A stretch of 64,000 nucleotides of DNA. It comes from Euglena gracilis (Eukaryota; Euglenida; Euglenophyceae; Euglenales). The stretch's first letter is position 1. Every line of letters begins with the position of its first letter. Below, piece by piece: positions 35,266 through 46,411 of the stretch. The DNA is taken from positions 35,846,762-35,910,761 of the forward strand of contig CP154957.1 of the NCBI GenBank assembly GCA_039621445.1. Reading direction: 5' to 3'. Position numbers and translations under genes: made by a program. The notes under the pieces are model-generated. The model was not told the DNA's origin. It did not search any database and saw nothing but the letters and a program-made list of their open reading frames with translations.

Positions 35266-36185
35266 AAAGTCGAAAAAAAATCGAAATAATTTTTTTGCCC
35301 GAAACGATGTTTTTGGGCCTCCCGGACCCGGAAAAACTGTTTCTGAGCCGAATATGAGTGTTTTTCGACCCTCCAGCGCCCCGTTTTGGGCCGCCAACCC
35401 ATTGACTTTGGGTCAAAACCGGGTCAAAAAAGTCGAAAAAAATCGAAAAAAAATTTTTTGCCCGAAACGATGTCCTTTGGGCCTCCCGGACCCGGAAAAA
35501 CTGTTTTTGAGCCGAAAACGAGCGTTTTTCGACCCGCCAGCGCCCCGTTTTGGGCCGCCAACCCATTGACTTCGGGCCAAAACCGGGTCAAAAAAGTCGA
35601 AAAAAATCGAAAAAAAAATTTTTGCCCAAAACGATGTTTTTTGGCCTCCCGGACTCAGAAAAACTGTTTTTGAGCCGAAAACGAGCGTTTTTCGACCCGC
35701 CAGCGCCCCGTTTTGGGCCGCCAACCCATTGACTTTGGGTCAAAACAAGGTCAAAAAAGTCGAAAAAAATCGAAAAAAATTTTTTGCCCGAAACGATGTT
35801 TTTTGGCCTCCCGGACCCAGAAAAACTGTTTTTGAGCCGAAAACGAGCGTTTTTCGACCCGCCGGCGCCCCGTTTTGGGCCGCGACCAGTGACTTTGGGT
35901 CAAACCCGGGTCAAAAAAGTCGAAAAAAAATCGAAAAAAAATTTTGCCCGAAACGATGTTTTTTGGCCTCCCGGACCCAGAAAAACTGTTTTGAGCCGAA
36001 AACGAGCGTTTTTCGACCCGCCAGCGCCCCGTTTTGGCCCGCCGACCCATTGACTTTGGGTCAAAACCGGGTCAAAAAAGTCGAAAAAAATCCAAAAAAA
36101 ATTTTTTGCCCAAAACGATGTTTTTTGGCCTCCCGGACCCAGAAAAACTGCTTTGATCCGAAAACGAGCGTTTTTCGGGCCGCCG
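35257..36185. repeat. 160-164-bp tandem repeat, six copies
   Basis: Each unit begins GGGTCAAAAAAGTCGAAAAA, continues with CCCGAAACGATGTTTTTTGG and CCTCCCGGACCC, and ends CCAACCCATTGACTTTGGGT. Starts near 35257, 35421, 35585, 35748, 35909 and 36069. Frames through it are artefacts. Confidence 0.95.
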
Positions 36186-36332
36186 GGCCGCCGGCCGGAC
36201 CGCCGGGCCGCCGGCCGGACCGCCGGGCCGCCGGCCGGGCTGCTGGGCCGCCGGGCCGCCGGCCGGACCGCCGGGCCACCGGGCCGTCGGCCGGACCGCC
36301 GGGCCGCCGGGCCGCCGGGCTGCCGGGCCGGG
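36178..36332. repeat. GGGCCGCCGGCCGGACCGCC GC-rich minisatellite
   Basis: Over 150 bases made of GGGCCGCC and GGCCGGACC words, almost pure G+C, adjoining the previous array. Confidence 0.95.
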
Positions 36333-37248
36333 GTCAATGAAGGGGTGGGGGCGCGCTTATAAAGAGCTCAGCACTATTCAAAACCTGGTTCACCCAACCC
36401 CCCCCCAGGGGGGTAAGGTGGCAGGGCCCCTAGTTTCGGAAGGGGGGGGGGTCCCCGCCCACCCCCCTCCCCCTCCTCTGTGGGGGCAAAAAAAAAATTC
36501 TGGCGCTTCGCACCGGGTGTGTATTTTAGGACCCTCTTGAGGCTTAACATGAAATTTTGGCAAAATGGTCAAAAATGGCTTAAACTCAGGACAGGCGGGG
36601 AGTTGCGTGGAAATCAAAATACTGTTAGATAGGGCATTTCAAGGGCTTCAATTTGTTCTCCTCACATTTCCTCTGATTTGTCACCATTTTTGAGAAATTT
36701 CAGAAAAATTGTTCTTTCAACCCCAAAAAAACAGCGAAATTTTTCGTCCATCTGGAGGCAGGAAAGGGGGTCCCCCCCCCAGTTTCGGAAGGGGGTCCCC
36801 CCCCCCCTCAGAGATTCCCATACAACCCTGGGGGGGGGGGCAACTCTTCAGACACATTCCACAGAGCCTGAAAAAGCAACAGAAAAGTCCAAATTTCACC
36901 TGGCCTGTGTGGCACTGTGTGTGGGGAACACAGTCAGGGATTCAAAACGGGGAGACACTATGGGGGTTTCGGTCCTGTTTTGGGAGAATTCACGACTCCC
37001 GGGGTGCCAAGAAATTGAAACTGCAAAAAATGTCCAAAAAAAAACAGCCAATTTGCAAAAAAAAAATCGATTTTTTTTTACCCATGTTTGCCCTGGCCAG
37101 CCCTTTTCCGACCCATTTTGTCCATTATTGCTCTCCCGAAAGAAAAAAATCTGGTACCATCCAGCCGACCTTCGGGAGGCTGGAAATAAATAAAGGGCTG
37201 GAAAAAGGCTGCTGGCTGGCTGGACTTGAGTCATCCAAAGGGTGGACT

Positions 37249-37249
<1 letters not shown>

Positions 37250-37330
<81 letters not shown>
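37250..37330. repeat. (CA)n microsatellite
   Basis: About 80 bases of CA, perfect. Confidence 0.98.
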
Positions 37331-37331
<1 letters not shown>

Positions 37332-37537
37332 CGAAAAAGCTGGAAGAATGGCATGCCAGGGAGTTGTGATCTTTGGGAATTTGATGTAGGAGGCCTGCAC
37401 AGTGGGAAACCACCCAGGTGGAGGGGTTGGGGGGGATTGAGGGTAATCCCAGGGCTTTGCCCCACTTCTGGTGAGCAACTCCAGCCCCCACACTGTCGGG
37501 CATATAAAGCAGTGGTGGCATATAACGCACTGCCCAT

Positions 37538-39345
37538 TGTGCAGATGCGCAACAGTTATCCACTGCACATGTGCAACGGATAACTGTTGCGCATGGTTGA
37601 CAGATGCTTCTGATCTCATGGGCCTCTCTCTGGCATGGTATGGTGTGTCTGGAGGCCCTCTTTTGCATGGCCAGTACTGGGCTTGGTGAGGAAATCCATT
37701 GCGCAGGTGCGCAATTGCCTACACAAAATAAATGAGAAATGCAAACGCGCACCTAGCGTGGAATTTGAATGAACAACCAGTGCATTATATGTCCATTGCG
37801 CACCTGCGCAGTGAATTTCTTCACCAAGCCCAACATCTGCTTTGCAGAGAGGGCAAACCTCTGATGTGTTACGGCGCGCCGTAACACATCAGAGAGACAC
37901 CCATAAACTCAGGGGCTTCCGTTTGACCATTGCACATATGCGCAATGGATAATTGTTGCTCATGTGCGCAATGGGCATTCTAAAAGCAGGTGTATATGAA
38001 TGTGTGTGTGTGTGAGTGTGTGTGTGCTGTGGGAAAAGGTGGTGGATTGAGGAGAATGATGAGGGGGTTTAGGGGATGAGGGGGAGCACCGCTGTGTCCA
38101 GAAGCTGTGTTGGTTATTTTGAATTTGTCAGGCACCGGGGAGGGAGGGGCCGTCCCAATATGACCAATAATGGGCGGCAGGCTGTGGAGCCATGGCGAGC
38201 CACAGCTGCACTCAGTACTGGGAGTAGGGTCTTTTGGGATGATGACTCGAAGATCTGTTTTGGCCGAACCGCGCCCCCCCATTTATACCAACCCCCCTTG
38301 GAAAAATCAGAACAAATCCATTTATACCGACCGCCTCTCTTGCCTGCGGTGCACGCAAAGGCAAAGCGCAAAAAGCACAAGGAGGTCGCAGTTAACACAA
38401 AAGAGCACTCAGGTTCCCCCTAACATCCACTTTTTGACAAAATATGAACAGATTGATTGTTGTTTATTGGGGGTAGACGAAAAACTGGGGGAGAGGATGA
38501 ATGCACGTCTCCTCATTCCCGCTCCCCCCCCCCTTAACACCATGACCCATTTATGTCGACCCCCCCCCATTTATACCGACCCCTCGGGGATTTCAAGAAA
38601 TGTGAAAGTGACATTCCGACCTGTCATTACAAATGAGGGGGGGGGGTGGTTAAGGTGAAGAAGGGAAGCTTGCCTGGGCCCATCACACCGGGCAGATGGA
38701 GGGGTCGTTCTAAATGGGGGGGTTGCTCTGTCAGCTCTGATGTTGAGATATTTCCAGGTCCGCTCTGTCCACCCAAAGTGATACAAATAAGAAGTTCAAA
38801 GTTGGTAACAGTTACTCATCTGCGCAACGCACATTAATGTAGAATTTAGAAAATTTAAGAGTTATTGTGCAACTGTGCTATAGACATACACTTTTTTAAA
38901 TTCTTCAATAGCGTGGCTGTTGCACAGATGCGCAATGTTTACCCAAATTCAAGACAACGTGACCGAGAAAAGGCTTCTTCTTCATCGTCATCCTTCATCC
39001 TACCCCCTCTGGATGTTACCCCCCTCTTCCCCAGCCGTTCTCTCCCTGTGTTGTGGGATGAGTTTCAAGCAGTTATATTGCGCATCTGCGCAACAGCCAC
39101 GCTATTTTAGAATTTAAAAGTGCATGTCTATTGTGCAGTTGTGCAATATTGCTCTTAGATTTTCATTCTATATGTGCCATTGTGCAATGAAAACTGTTTT
39201 TAGCATATACGTTGTGTAACCATTGCGCAAGTGCGCAATGATCACCCACATTCAGAATCAGTAATTTCAAAATTGCGCAAGTGCGAAATTCATTTGATTT
39301 TTGTGGTCAAAAATTTAGTTGCACCATTGCCCAAGTGCGCAATGC
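37538..39345. repeat. Cluster of dispersed short palindromes (TTGCGCANNTGCGCAA core)
   Basis: At least ten palindromes such as CCATTGCGCAAGTGCGCAAT and GTTGCGCATCTGCGCAAC occur near 37538, 37560, 37695, 37793, 37928, 38815, 38920, 39077, 39220, 39275 and 39330, separated by unrelated DNA. Single members also occur at 39775 and 61197. Confidence 0.8.
37859..37894. repeat. Perfect 36-base palindrome
   Basis: CTCTGATGTGTTACGGCG is followed at once by its exact inverse. It has no loop. Not similar to the TGCGCA palindromes around it. Confidence 0.9.
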
Positions 39346-39410
39346 AGTCCCCTCATTCCATTACCCAGCGCTTTGGGTTCACACTCACTGGGCCCTGGAA
39401 GGTGTGTAAA

Positions 39411-39656
39411 CCCGACCCCCCACTTATAACCCCCCCATCCTATAACCCCCCCCTACTTATACCCCCCCCCCCCCCGCTCGGGCCCAACCACTAAACCGTG
39501 ATTTATAATCCCCCCCGGAAGCCATGAGAAGGGAAAGAGAACCACCAAGGCTGAAAACCCCCCCACTTATAACCCCCCCCCCTCGGGGCCAACCACTAAA
39601 CTGGATCCTATAACCCCCGGGGGGGTTATAAGTGAGGGGGGGGGTTTACTCACACA
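39411..39656. mobile_element. Foldback element with TTATAACCCCCC words
   Basis: GACCCCCCACTTATAACCCC at the left is balanced by GGGGTTATAAGTGAGGGGGG at 39622-39645. GGGCCAACCACTAAAC occurs twice inside (39480 and 39586). Confidence 0.55.
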
Positions 39657-39944
39657 CCATAATGTTCTTCGTCGTTGCCTTCGTATCCAGGCCCTGGGGG
39701 TGGAGGGATAGACCAGTGCGAACTGTCCTGAAAACCGGGCTTTGGTATTGGAATGCAGAACTTTTTTGCAAGATTGCGCATCGGCGCAATTTTACAGTCA
39801 GTTTCAAAGCTAAGCGCAATTTAGGCCGCCTCAGGCCAGCCCACATTTTCCAGCCTCTGAGCTGGACCCCCCCCCCCCGGGTCTTTAAGCAACGCCCTGC
39901 CAGCCACGGCCATCCGGAGCGGGGCGCCGCCCCCAACCCGCCAG

Positions 39945-40163
39945 CAGCAGGAACTGGTGTTGCAGGCGCAGCTGCGGAAGTTCCCCCTCGCCCCCGACGT
40001 GCGGCTGGAGCCCCTCCTCGCCGGCTGCCCGCTCACCCTCACGGGCGCCGACTTCAAGGCGCTGGCCACTGATGCCCTGATGGCCGCTGTGCAGCGTGCG
40101 CTGGCGGCCCACCGGGAGGCCCCTTCCTCCGACTCTGCCGCCCACCCCGTCCCGGAGGTGGCG
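39945..40163 (+). CDS. PEX6: PEX6 D2 small-subdomain exon
   Basis: Acceptor CAACCCGCCAG, donor GTGGCG/GTGGGG, phase 0 at both ends. The frame reads QQELVLQAQLRKFPLAPDVR, then LEPLLAGCPLTLTGADFKAL and ATDALMAAVQRAL. It matches RKF.L...V.L......CP..LTGADFYALCSDA of PEX6, the helical lid of D2. Confidence 0.93.
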
Positions 40164-40366
40164 GTGGGGCCCGGGCTGTTGACGCATATGGCATGGCTGT
40201 TGGATTTCATTCTGTTCAAAAAGAACAACAACACATGTCAACAAACGAGAATGTTTGTGTTGCCCTGGCCGAGGTGTTGGGTTTCGGTGCTGTGGGCATC
40301 CCCATGGGCAACACGCTATTTTGTCACGTGAGCACCAATCCCTGTCCAAACAACAGTCTGTCACAG

Positions 40367-40414
40367 ATGGCTGACCTGGAGGCAGCCCGCGATGCGCTGG
40401 TGCCCTCCACCCAG
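40367..40414 (+). CDS. PEX6: PEX6 C-terminal exon
   Basis: Acceptor CTGTCACAG, phase 0. The frame reads MADLEAARDALVPSTQ, matching the conserved MEDFL.A...L.PSVS near the end of PEX6. Only 48 bases long. The donor CAG/GCTGGG is of GC type: removal of the intron yields ...LVPSTQ-ELAQYEALRRQYE, the expected order. Confidence 0.88.
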
Positions 40415-41112
40415 GCTGGGCTGCCTGGGCTGCCTGGAGGTTTTTTGGGAAGGGAGAGTGCATTGTGTGTTTGTGTGTCAGTTGTTTTCATGCCGCTCCA
40501 TTTTGCCTGGTTGCCCCCCCCCAATTTGTTATCCGGTTCCAGGCTTCACTTCACCTCACCACTACATTTTGGTTTTGCCGTATGAAAACAGGTGGGAAAA
40601 AAGCTGAGATTTCAGTCTCTGGGAAGAAATGTTGAGTCTGCCGGGGGGGGGGGGGATGTGTTTTGCATTTTTTCACAGTTTTCCAATATTTCCAAAAATG
40701 CGCATTTTTGCGCGGTTTTTTTTCGATTTTTTTTCAGCACATTTTTTGATTTTTTGGGCATTTTTTTGAGATTTTGTGATTTTTGTAGTTTTTGAAGCTG
40801 ATATTTTCCTCATAATTCCATACAATTTTTCCAAATTTGGTGCCATTTGTGCATGTTTTTGAACATTTTTTGCAAATTTGTGATTTTTACGCTTTTTCTC
40901 TCAAATTTTGAGCTTTTTTGCGCATTTTGCTGTGAATTTTGTTGGTATTTTTTGTGTGTTTTCCCGAGGCCGGGCTTACGCATCCCCCCCTCCCGGGTGG
41001 TCTTTGCGTTACAAATCTTGTTTTGATGGCATCTTGGGGGGATCTTTTTTGTGCTCAACTGTCCGAGGGCCCTGAAATAGCAAAATACTTTGTGCTTCAA
41101 ATCCATTTGGGG

Positions 41113-41574
41113 CAGTCTTTTGCTTAAGGGTTCGCAGTACCCGGGGGGGGGGGGGTTCGGGGGTCCCCCCGACTGGAAAAAAAAATTCCTCCGGCGCTGT
41201 GTGTCGAGGTTTTTAATGCATTTTTGGCTGATTTTGTTCCAAAAAAATCCAAAAACTGGCCAAAAATGAGCATTTTTGGCCAGTTTTGGGGATCCAAAAA
41301 AATTCTGCATTTTGTGTCGGTCAGTGGAATTTTTTTTTCCATTGCTAGCCCAACTACCAGACCCCCCCCCCGAGGGGGGGGTCTGCTGGGATTTCCGCTG
41401 GCCAAATTTGGACTAGCTGCAGTCCAGCCCCACCCCCCTCGGGGGGGGGTCTTCCATAAAAGAGATAAAAGGCACCAAAAAAACAGCCACAGTGCACACA
41501 CGTCTTCCATTTTTTCCAGTGTCAAGCACAATGGCCAGCCAGTCGACCCCCCAGGGTCCTTCAGCATTAGCCTG
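41113..41574. mobile_element. Element family A, copy 4, reverse orientation
   Basis: CAGTCTTTTGCTTAAGG and CCTTCAGCATTAGCCTG ends. The interior order is that of copies 2 and 3 reversed: AATCAGCC inverse, CTAGC words, and GGACTAGCTGCAGTCCAGCC near the right. The flanks no longer show a duplication, so it is an older copy. Lies in the last PEX6 intron. Confidence 0.8.
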
Positions 41575-41639
41575 ATAGGAAATCTTTTTTGGTCAACTGG
41601 CCAAGAGCCCTCCATTCAAGATAGTTGTTGTGTGTTTTA

Positions 41640-41885
41640 GCGGCCAATCCGCCGGGGAAACTGTCAGGGTCCCCAGTAGCCTGTCAGTATAGGAAGTTGT
41701 GGGTCCCCGGTACCGGCCAATCTGTCGGGGTCATTTTTTATTGACTTTCCCTTGAAATGCCCTACCCAGGAAACTGTCAGGGTCCCGCCTGGGAAACTGT
41801 CAGGGTCCCTGGTACCGGCCAACCTATCATGATAGGAAGTTGTCAGGGTCCTCAGTACTGGCCAACCTGTCAGGTGACAGTTTCT
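41640..41885. repeat. CTGTCAGGGTCCC dispersed repeat, copy 2
   Basis: GAAACTGTCAGGGTCCC, GGTACCGGCCAA and CCTGTCAG words repeat in the same fashion as at 2117-2360. Ends in a G-run. Confidence 0.7.
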
Positions 41886-42357
41886 TGGGGGGGGGGGGTA
41901 GGTAAGGCCCCAAAATAAAGGTACAAGGCATTCTTTTTTTCAAAAACATAGGGAAGTCGCAAATTGAAAATGTAGGGGGTCCTCCATTGGGACTTCCCAT
42001 ATATCCCTGCCTCCGGCCTCTTGGGGGGTGCTTTGTCACTTTGACCCTCCCAAATTATTTGGACACCCCCAGTCAGAGGGTTTTCTGTGTTCAAAACCCC
42101 CAAAGACCCCAATGTCGATGGTTACATGCCTTTTTTTTGAACCAAATTCATTTTCCACCATTTTTGAAAAACATATAATGTAAATATAATACTTAGTTAA
42201 TAATTGTGTGATTGTGGTCATTTTTCTGGACGATGGGGGGAGAAATATTATTTGAATTTCCCTTTGTCGGCCCGGGGGACATAATAATTAGGGTTCCCCT
42301 CCCGTCTTTCCCAGTGCTTCGCAGAGCTGCCCGGCCTGCTCTCCCGTGTCCCCACAG

Positions 42358-42423
42358 GAGCTCGCCCAATACGAAGCCCTTCGGCGGCAGTATGAGCTGC
42401 GGGCGACTGGGGGCAGCCACTGA
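42358..42423 (+). CDS. PEX6: PEX6 last exon and stop codon
   Basis: Acceptor GTCCCCACAG/GAG. The frame reads ELAQYEALRRQYELRATG, then GSH and TGA at 42421-42423. It matches the C-terminal PEX6 motif EL..YE.(V/L)R..FE (yeast AELNHYEAVRANFEG). This fixes the 3' end of the gene. Confidence 0.92.
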   Translation, partial: ELAQYEALRRQYELRATGGSH

Positions 42424-45130
42424 TACTGATGTTGTTTCCCATCGACTGGCGATCGCCCAAAATGGCTTCCCCAACGGCCGGTGTACCATACCCGCCAATG
42501 TTGACGCTGCGCGGAGAAGAGGAGGGTGCCTGCCTCCGGACCTGTTGAGAGCGTCAGATTTCACCGTTGCCTACCCAAAATGCACAGTGTGCAATATTTT
42601 CAGCCCCCCCCCCCCCAGTCTTGGTTTGGGTCGAGGTGATAATTCCCAGGGCGAAGCGTGACATTTTTGGGGAATGGACATCAATGTTTTGATGTATGAG
42701 GCAACCTAGAAGTGAATCGACCCCACCTGCTTTTATATCGAACCCTGGGGTGCCCACCACCCACCGAGGTCATCAGCACAGAACCGGGGGGGAACGCATA
42801 TGTGTATACTGTGGTAATATTTAATTCTGTTTTTCATTTCTGCCGCTTTTTTTTTATTTTTCCCCCAACTGTTTTTCGATTTTTGATTTTTGCAGGATAT
42901 TTTTCGACTTGGGAAATTCCACATTTTTGGCCCAATTTTCCCCTGAAAACCAAACTTTTGTCTTTTTGGATTGTTTGGCAAATAAATTGCATACCCCCCC
43001 CCTGTCTAAGCACCCCCCCGTCCTGATGCATGTTTTTAAAGGTTATCTTCTCAGGGAAGCCTTTTTTTGAGCATCTTTTTTAGATAAATTTGTCGAAAAT
43101 TTTGACATGTTAGAAACTTCTGAAGCCTGATTTGGTGAGACATTGTTGCTTTTTTTGAACTACCAACATAAGGCTTTTTGGCACGAAGAGCTGGGGTTTT
43201 TTTTTTTAGTCAGGTTCCCCTGCTTGTCTAAGCACCACCCCCTGGTCCTTACCCATCTTTTCCGGTGCTTATGCAAGAGGGGTGGGGGGTGCCGAGGTAA
43301 CATTGGAGTCAGCATGATCCCAAAATCGAAACACCAAAAAATAGAATAGAATAGAATAGTTGCATGATTGAAAAAAAGAAGAAAATCCCCAGAGAAGGTT
43401 AAGGTTTTTTAGGTCCTCTTCAGCAGAATCTGTATATCCCAGAGAGCTCTGAACGGATTTACATGCAGTTTTTGGCATTGCTTTTTTGTGTTTTTTTGAG
43501 TGTTGTTTGTGTGTTTTTTTTTGTGTTGTGTTTTGTGTCCCCCCACAAATCCCCCAAGGAAGGGCACATCCCAGTGACCATTTTTTTCCTTTTCAATTGC
43601 ATCAGAAGCAGTGTGCACAAAACAGGGATTTTTTTTTAAGTTTCGACCCTCCAGGGGGAGGGGAGGTGGGTGGGTTTGCCGGAGTTCCTCCCCTCCCCCA
43701 GGGAGAACCCCAAGGACCATGTGTGTCCCCCACCGCAGGCGGGGTATTGACCTTTTCTGGCTTTTTTGGCTTTTTGCACCAGAAAAATGAATTTGGTTCT
43801 GGACACCCCCTTCCTGGTTAAAATTCCATCCTTAAAGCATCCCAAAAACGAAATTTTTTTCATTGTAAAATGCATTTTTTTTCGGTTTTTCTTGCGTCTT
43901 TCTTTGTGCCAGGGATATTTTTAAGTCCAGGGGCCCCACCCACCTAGGGGGGTCTGGGGGACCCACTTTTTTGTGGTCAATTTTGGGGTCAATGTTTTAT
44001 CCCCCCACTTACTTGCCAGGGGGGGTCTGGACCGACCCCGGGGGCATCCTGGGCCCCGCAAAAGTCAAATTTTTTCTTTCCATCGCCCCGCACCAAAAAC
44101 TTCAACATTTTTGGCAATTTTTGCCCAAAAAGTTCCCAAAATGGCATTTTTGGCCAACCTTGAGCGGCAATTTTTTCGGTGCCCTTGCGCCGTGCCAAAA
44201 ATCAGTCACCCAGACTGCACTGGAAGGGTATCAATTGAGCGGTGGTTTTAAGCAGGAGGGGGGTCAGACCAGGGGGGAGGGGGGGGGTCCAGACCTGGGT
44301 TGTTTAAGCGCTGAGCTCTTTATGTGGCTGCAACCCGGCCTATTCAATCACTCAGGCACTGGCCGACCCCCCCCCCCCCGGGGGGTGACTGGTTTTTTCG
44401 GAGTGACTGACTGGTTTTTGGCCCGGACCCCCTCCCCCCCCCAGGAGGGGGGGGGTCGGCAAAAAACCACTGAAGTGACCCGGCGCCTCCGGAAAAAAAA
44501 ATTGTCTTTTTTTTCATGTTTTTGGTCAAATTTCCTTTGGATTCAGGAGTGGCTGACCCGGGGGGGGGGGGGTGACTGACTGGCTTCCCGAAGTGACTTA
44601 CTGGTTTTTCAAAAAGTGGAGTGACCCCCCCGGGGGGGGGATTGTCTGGGCCGGCCCGGCCCTCGGGCCGGACCAGTTTTTCTGGGTCCAGGAGGCTCAA
44701 GAAACATGGCTTTGGGCAAATTTTTTCTATTTTTCCGGCTTTTTTTGACCCAGAAACATATATTGCAAAAATTGGCTCCCCCACTAGCCTTAGTGGGGTG
44801 GGTGTGGGTGGGGTGTTGGGGGGGTTGGGGGCAAATTTCTAGTGGGAGAGCCAGTTTTTGCAATATCTCCCCAGAAATTGCCCAAAATGTTTCGGGCCAG
44901 AAACGGGGGGCCGGGGGGTTGAAAAACGCTCATTTTCGGGGAAAAATGACGATATTGAAATAGTGGTGGGGTGTGGGGGGACGTGTGGGGAAGGGGGTGT
45001 GTTGGGGTGGTGGGAAGGGGGGTGGGTGGGGTGAGGGGGCATATTGCTAGTGGGGACGCCGTGGGTCGAAAAGCACTCATTTTTGGCTATCTTTCCGACT
45101 GCCCATGGTACCCAGACTGTGAAACAGGTG
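42424..45130. other. Intergenic DNA after PEX6, repeat-rich
   Basis: No exon found. A TTATATCGAACCCTG element end lies at 42732-42747, C-run words with GTCTAAGCACC at 42996 and 43225, a diverged GAGCTC...GGATTTACATGCA block near 43448, and an interior relative of the 1251-1594 element at 43960-44130. From 44340 G- and C-runs alternate with GTGACTGACTGG words. Confidence 0.5.
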
Positions 45131-45138
45131 TAAAACAG

Positions 45139-45217
45139 CATCGAGGCTTTAGTCCAGTGGATAATAGATTCTCGTGTCCCACGCTGATGATCCTGGTTTG
45201 AACCCGGGTCGGGTGCC
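45139..45217 (+). ncRNA. tRNA-like sequence (tRNA pseudogene or SINE head)
   Basis: A-box-like TTTAGTCCAGTGGATAA and B-box GGTTTGAACCC are correctly spaced. The T-arm CCTGG-TTTGAAC-CCGGG pairs fully, and the D-stem TTTA/TAGA pairs. The acceptor stem pairs at about five of seven positions, and no regular five-base anticodon stem forms, so it is not a functional tRNA. It could be the promoter head of a tRNA-derived SINE. Confidence 0.45.
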
Positions 45218-45279
45218 TTTCCCCTTTTGTGCATTTTTGGGAAAATCGGTTTTTTTCACCAAAAATGGCCATAAATTGG

Positions 45280-46100
45280 GCATATCTCGGGCCAGGCGGG
45301 GGGTTATGGAGAAATCAAATATTATTGGATAGGGCCTTTTAAGGACTTTGATTTAGGTTTCCGGACATTTTCTTTGATTTTGCTTCATTTTCGAGATATT
45401 CTGAAAATATTCATTTTTGGCCCAAAACAGCGGCCCATTTTGGGCCACAAAAGCGCGCCGGAACACGGGCCAGGCGTGGCCAAAACGGCAAACTGGGGGA
45501 TGAAAGAAGGCCTCCAGGGGTATATTTGGTCTGACAGACGGAGATGTACGTTTTCTCGAGATATTTTGGGGAAACCGTTTTTTTTTTTAACCAAAAATCA
45601 CACCCCGGCGAAATGGCAGAGTCGGAAGAGGGGGGGCAATCCCACAGAGTTTGGACCCTTTCGCGGGTGAATAACTCGGGCCTGGCGGGGAGTTGGGGGT
45701 CAAATGGAGGTGATTCGGAAACTTGAGATTTTCTGGGTCCGGGAGGCCAACAAAGATCGGAAATCAAAATGCTGTCAGATAGGGCATTTTAAGGGCTTCA
45801 GTTTTGGTCTCTGGACATTAGTTTTGATTTGGGTTCATTTTCGAGATATTTTGGAAACATTGGGTTTTTGACCCAAAGAATGGCCTCAAACGGCCCGAAA
45901 CGGACCAAAATATGGCTGTTTCTCAGGCTGGATGGTGAGTTCAGAAAAACTGAGTACGCTCACCTGGGGAGCGTTCCCGGGGCTTTAGATCAGGTCTGCG
46001 CACATTTCCTTTGGTTCCACCATTTTTGAGGTATTCTGGAAAAATGGATTTTGTTACCCAAATGTGGCCAAAACGCAGAGTCAAAAGCCTGTGCCAGTGT
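45280..46100. repeat. Degenerate about 210-bp repeats related to 34.0-34.8 kb
   Basis: Three to four units with GGGCCAGGCGGGGAGTT, AAATCAAAATACT-like and GATAGGGCATTTTAAGGGCT words, in the orientation opposite to the array at 34 kb. Confidence 0.7.
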
Positions 46101-46170
46101 GTTGGGGTGAATGGACCATATCTCTCTGTCTGGGTTGCCAGGAAATCAAAATATTTCTGATGTGAACAGA

Positions 46171-46172
46171 CT

Positions 46173-46232
<60 letters not shown>
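46171..46232. repeat. (CA)n microsatellite
   Basis: About 60 bases of CA. Confidence 0.97.
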
Positions 46233-46235
<3 letters not shown>

Positions 46236-46291
46236 GTCCAATCAAGTCGCTCGAGGCTGGAAAAAAAATACGGGAACATTGCTGGGATCAT

Positions 46292-46390
46292 GGTGTATGT
46301 ATGTATGTATGTATGTATGTATGTATGTATGTATGTATGTATGTATGTATGTATGTATGTATGTATACATGTATGTATGTTTGTATGTAT
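46292..46390. repeat. (ATGT)n microsatellite
   Basis: About 95 bases of ATGT, leading through ATAT into the next element. Confidence 0.96.
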
Positions 46391-46411
46391 ATTATATTAT
46401 ATATATTTTTA

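Larger units (their letters stand above)
33718..39899. mobile_element. 6.2-kb inverted-repeat element with perfect 8-bp target duplication
   Basis: Left end CAAGGCGTTGCTTAAG, right end CTTTAAGCAACGCCCTG (the inverse at 15 of 17 positions). CCAGCCAC stands at 33710-33717 and 39900-39907. The element makes up almost the whole PEX6 intron 33412-39944. It contains the tandem arrays 34.1-36.3 kb, a CA microsatellite, palindromes and at least two other inverted-repeat blocks. No transposase-like frame found, so it is non-autonomous, or its gene has been replaced by repeats. Confidence 0.8.

Noticed and set aside
35729-36340. A 203-codon frame with repeated RKKSKKNFLPE-like blocks and a GC-rich tail
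   Set aside because: It follows a 160-164-bp tandem array and a GC minisatellite; unit lengths are not all multiples of three, and copies shift frame.
45139-45217. Functional tRNA gene
   Set aside because: No regular five-base anticodon stem and two mismatches in the acceptor stem; listed only as t-RNA-like.
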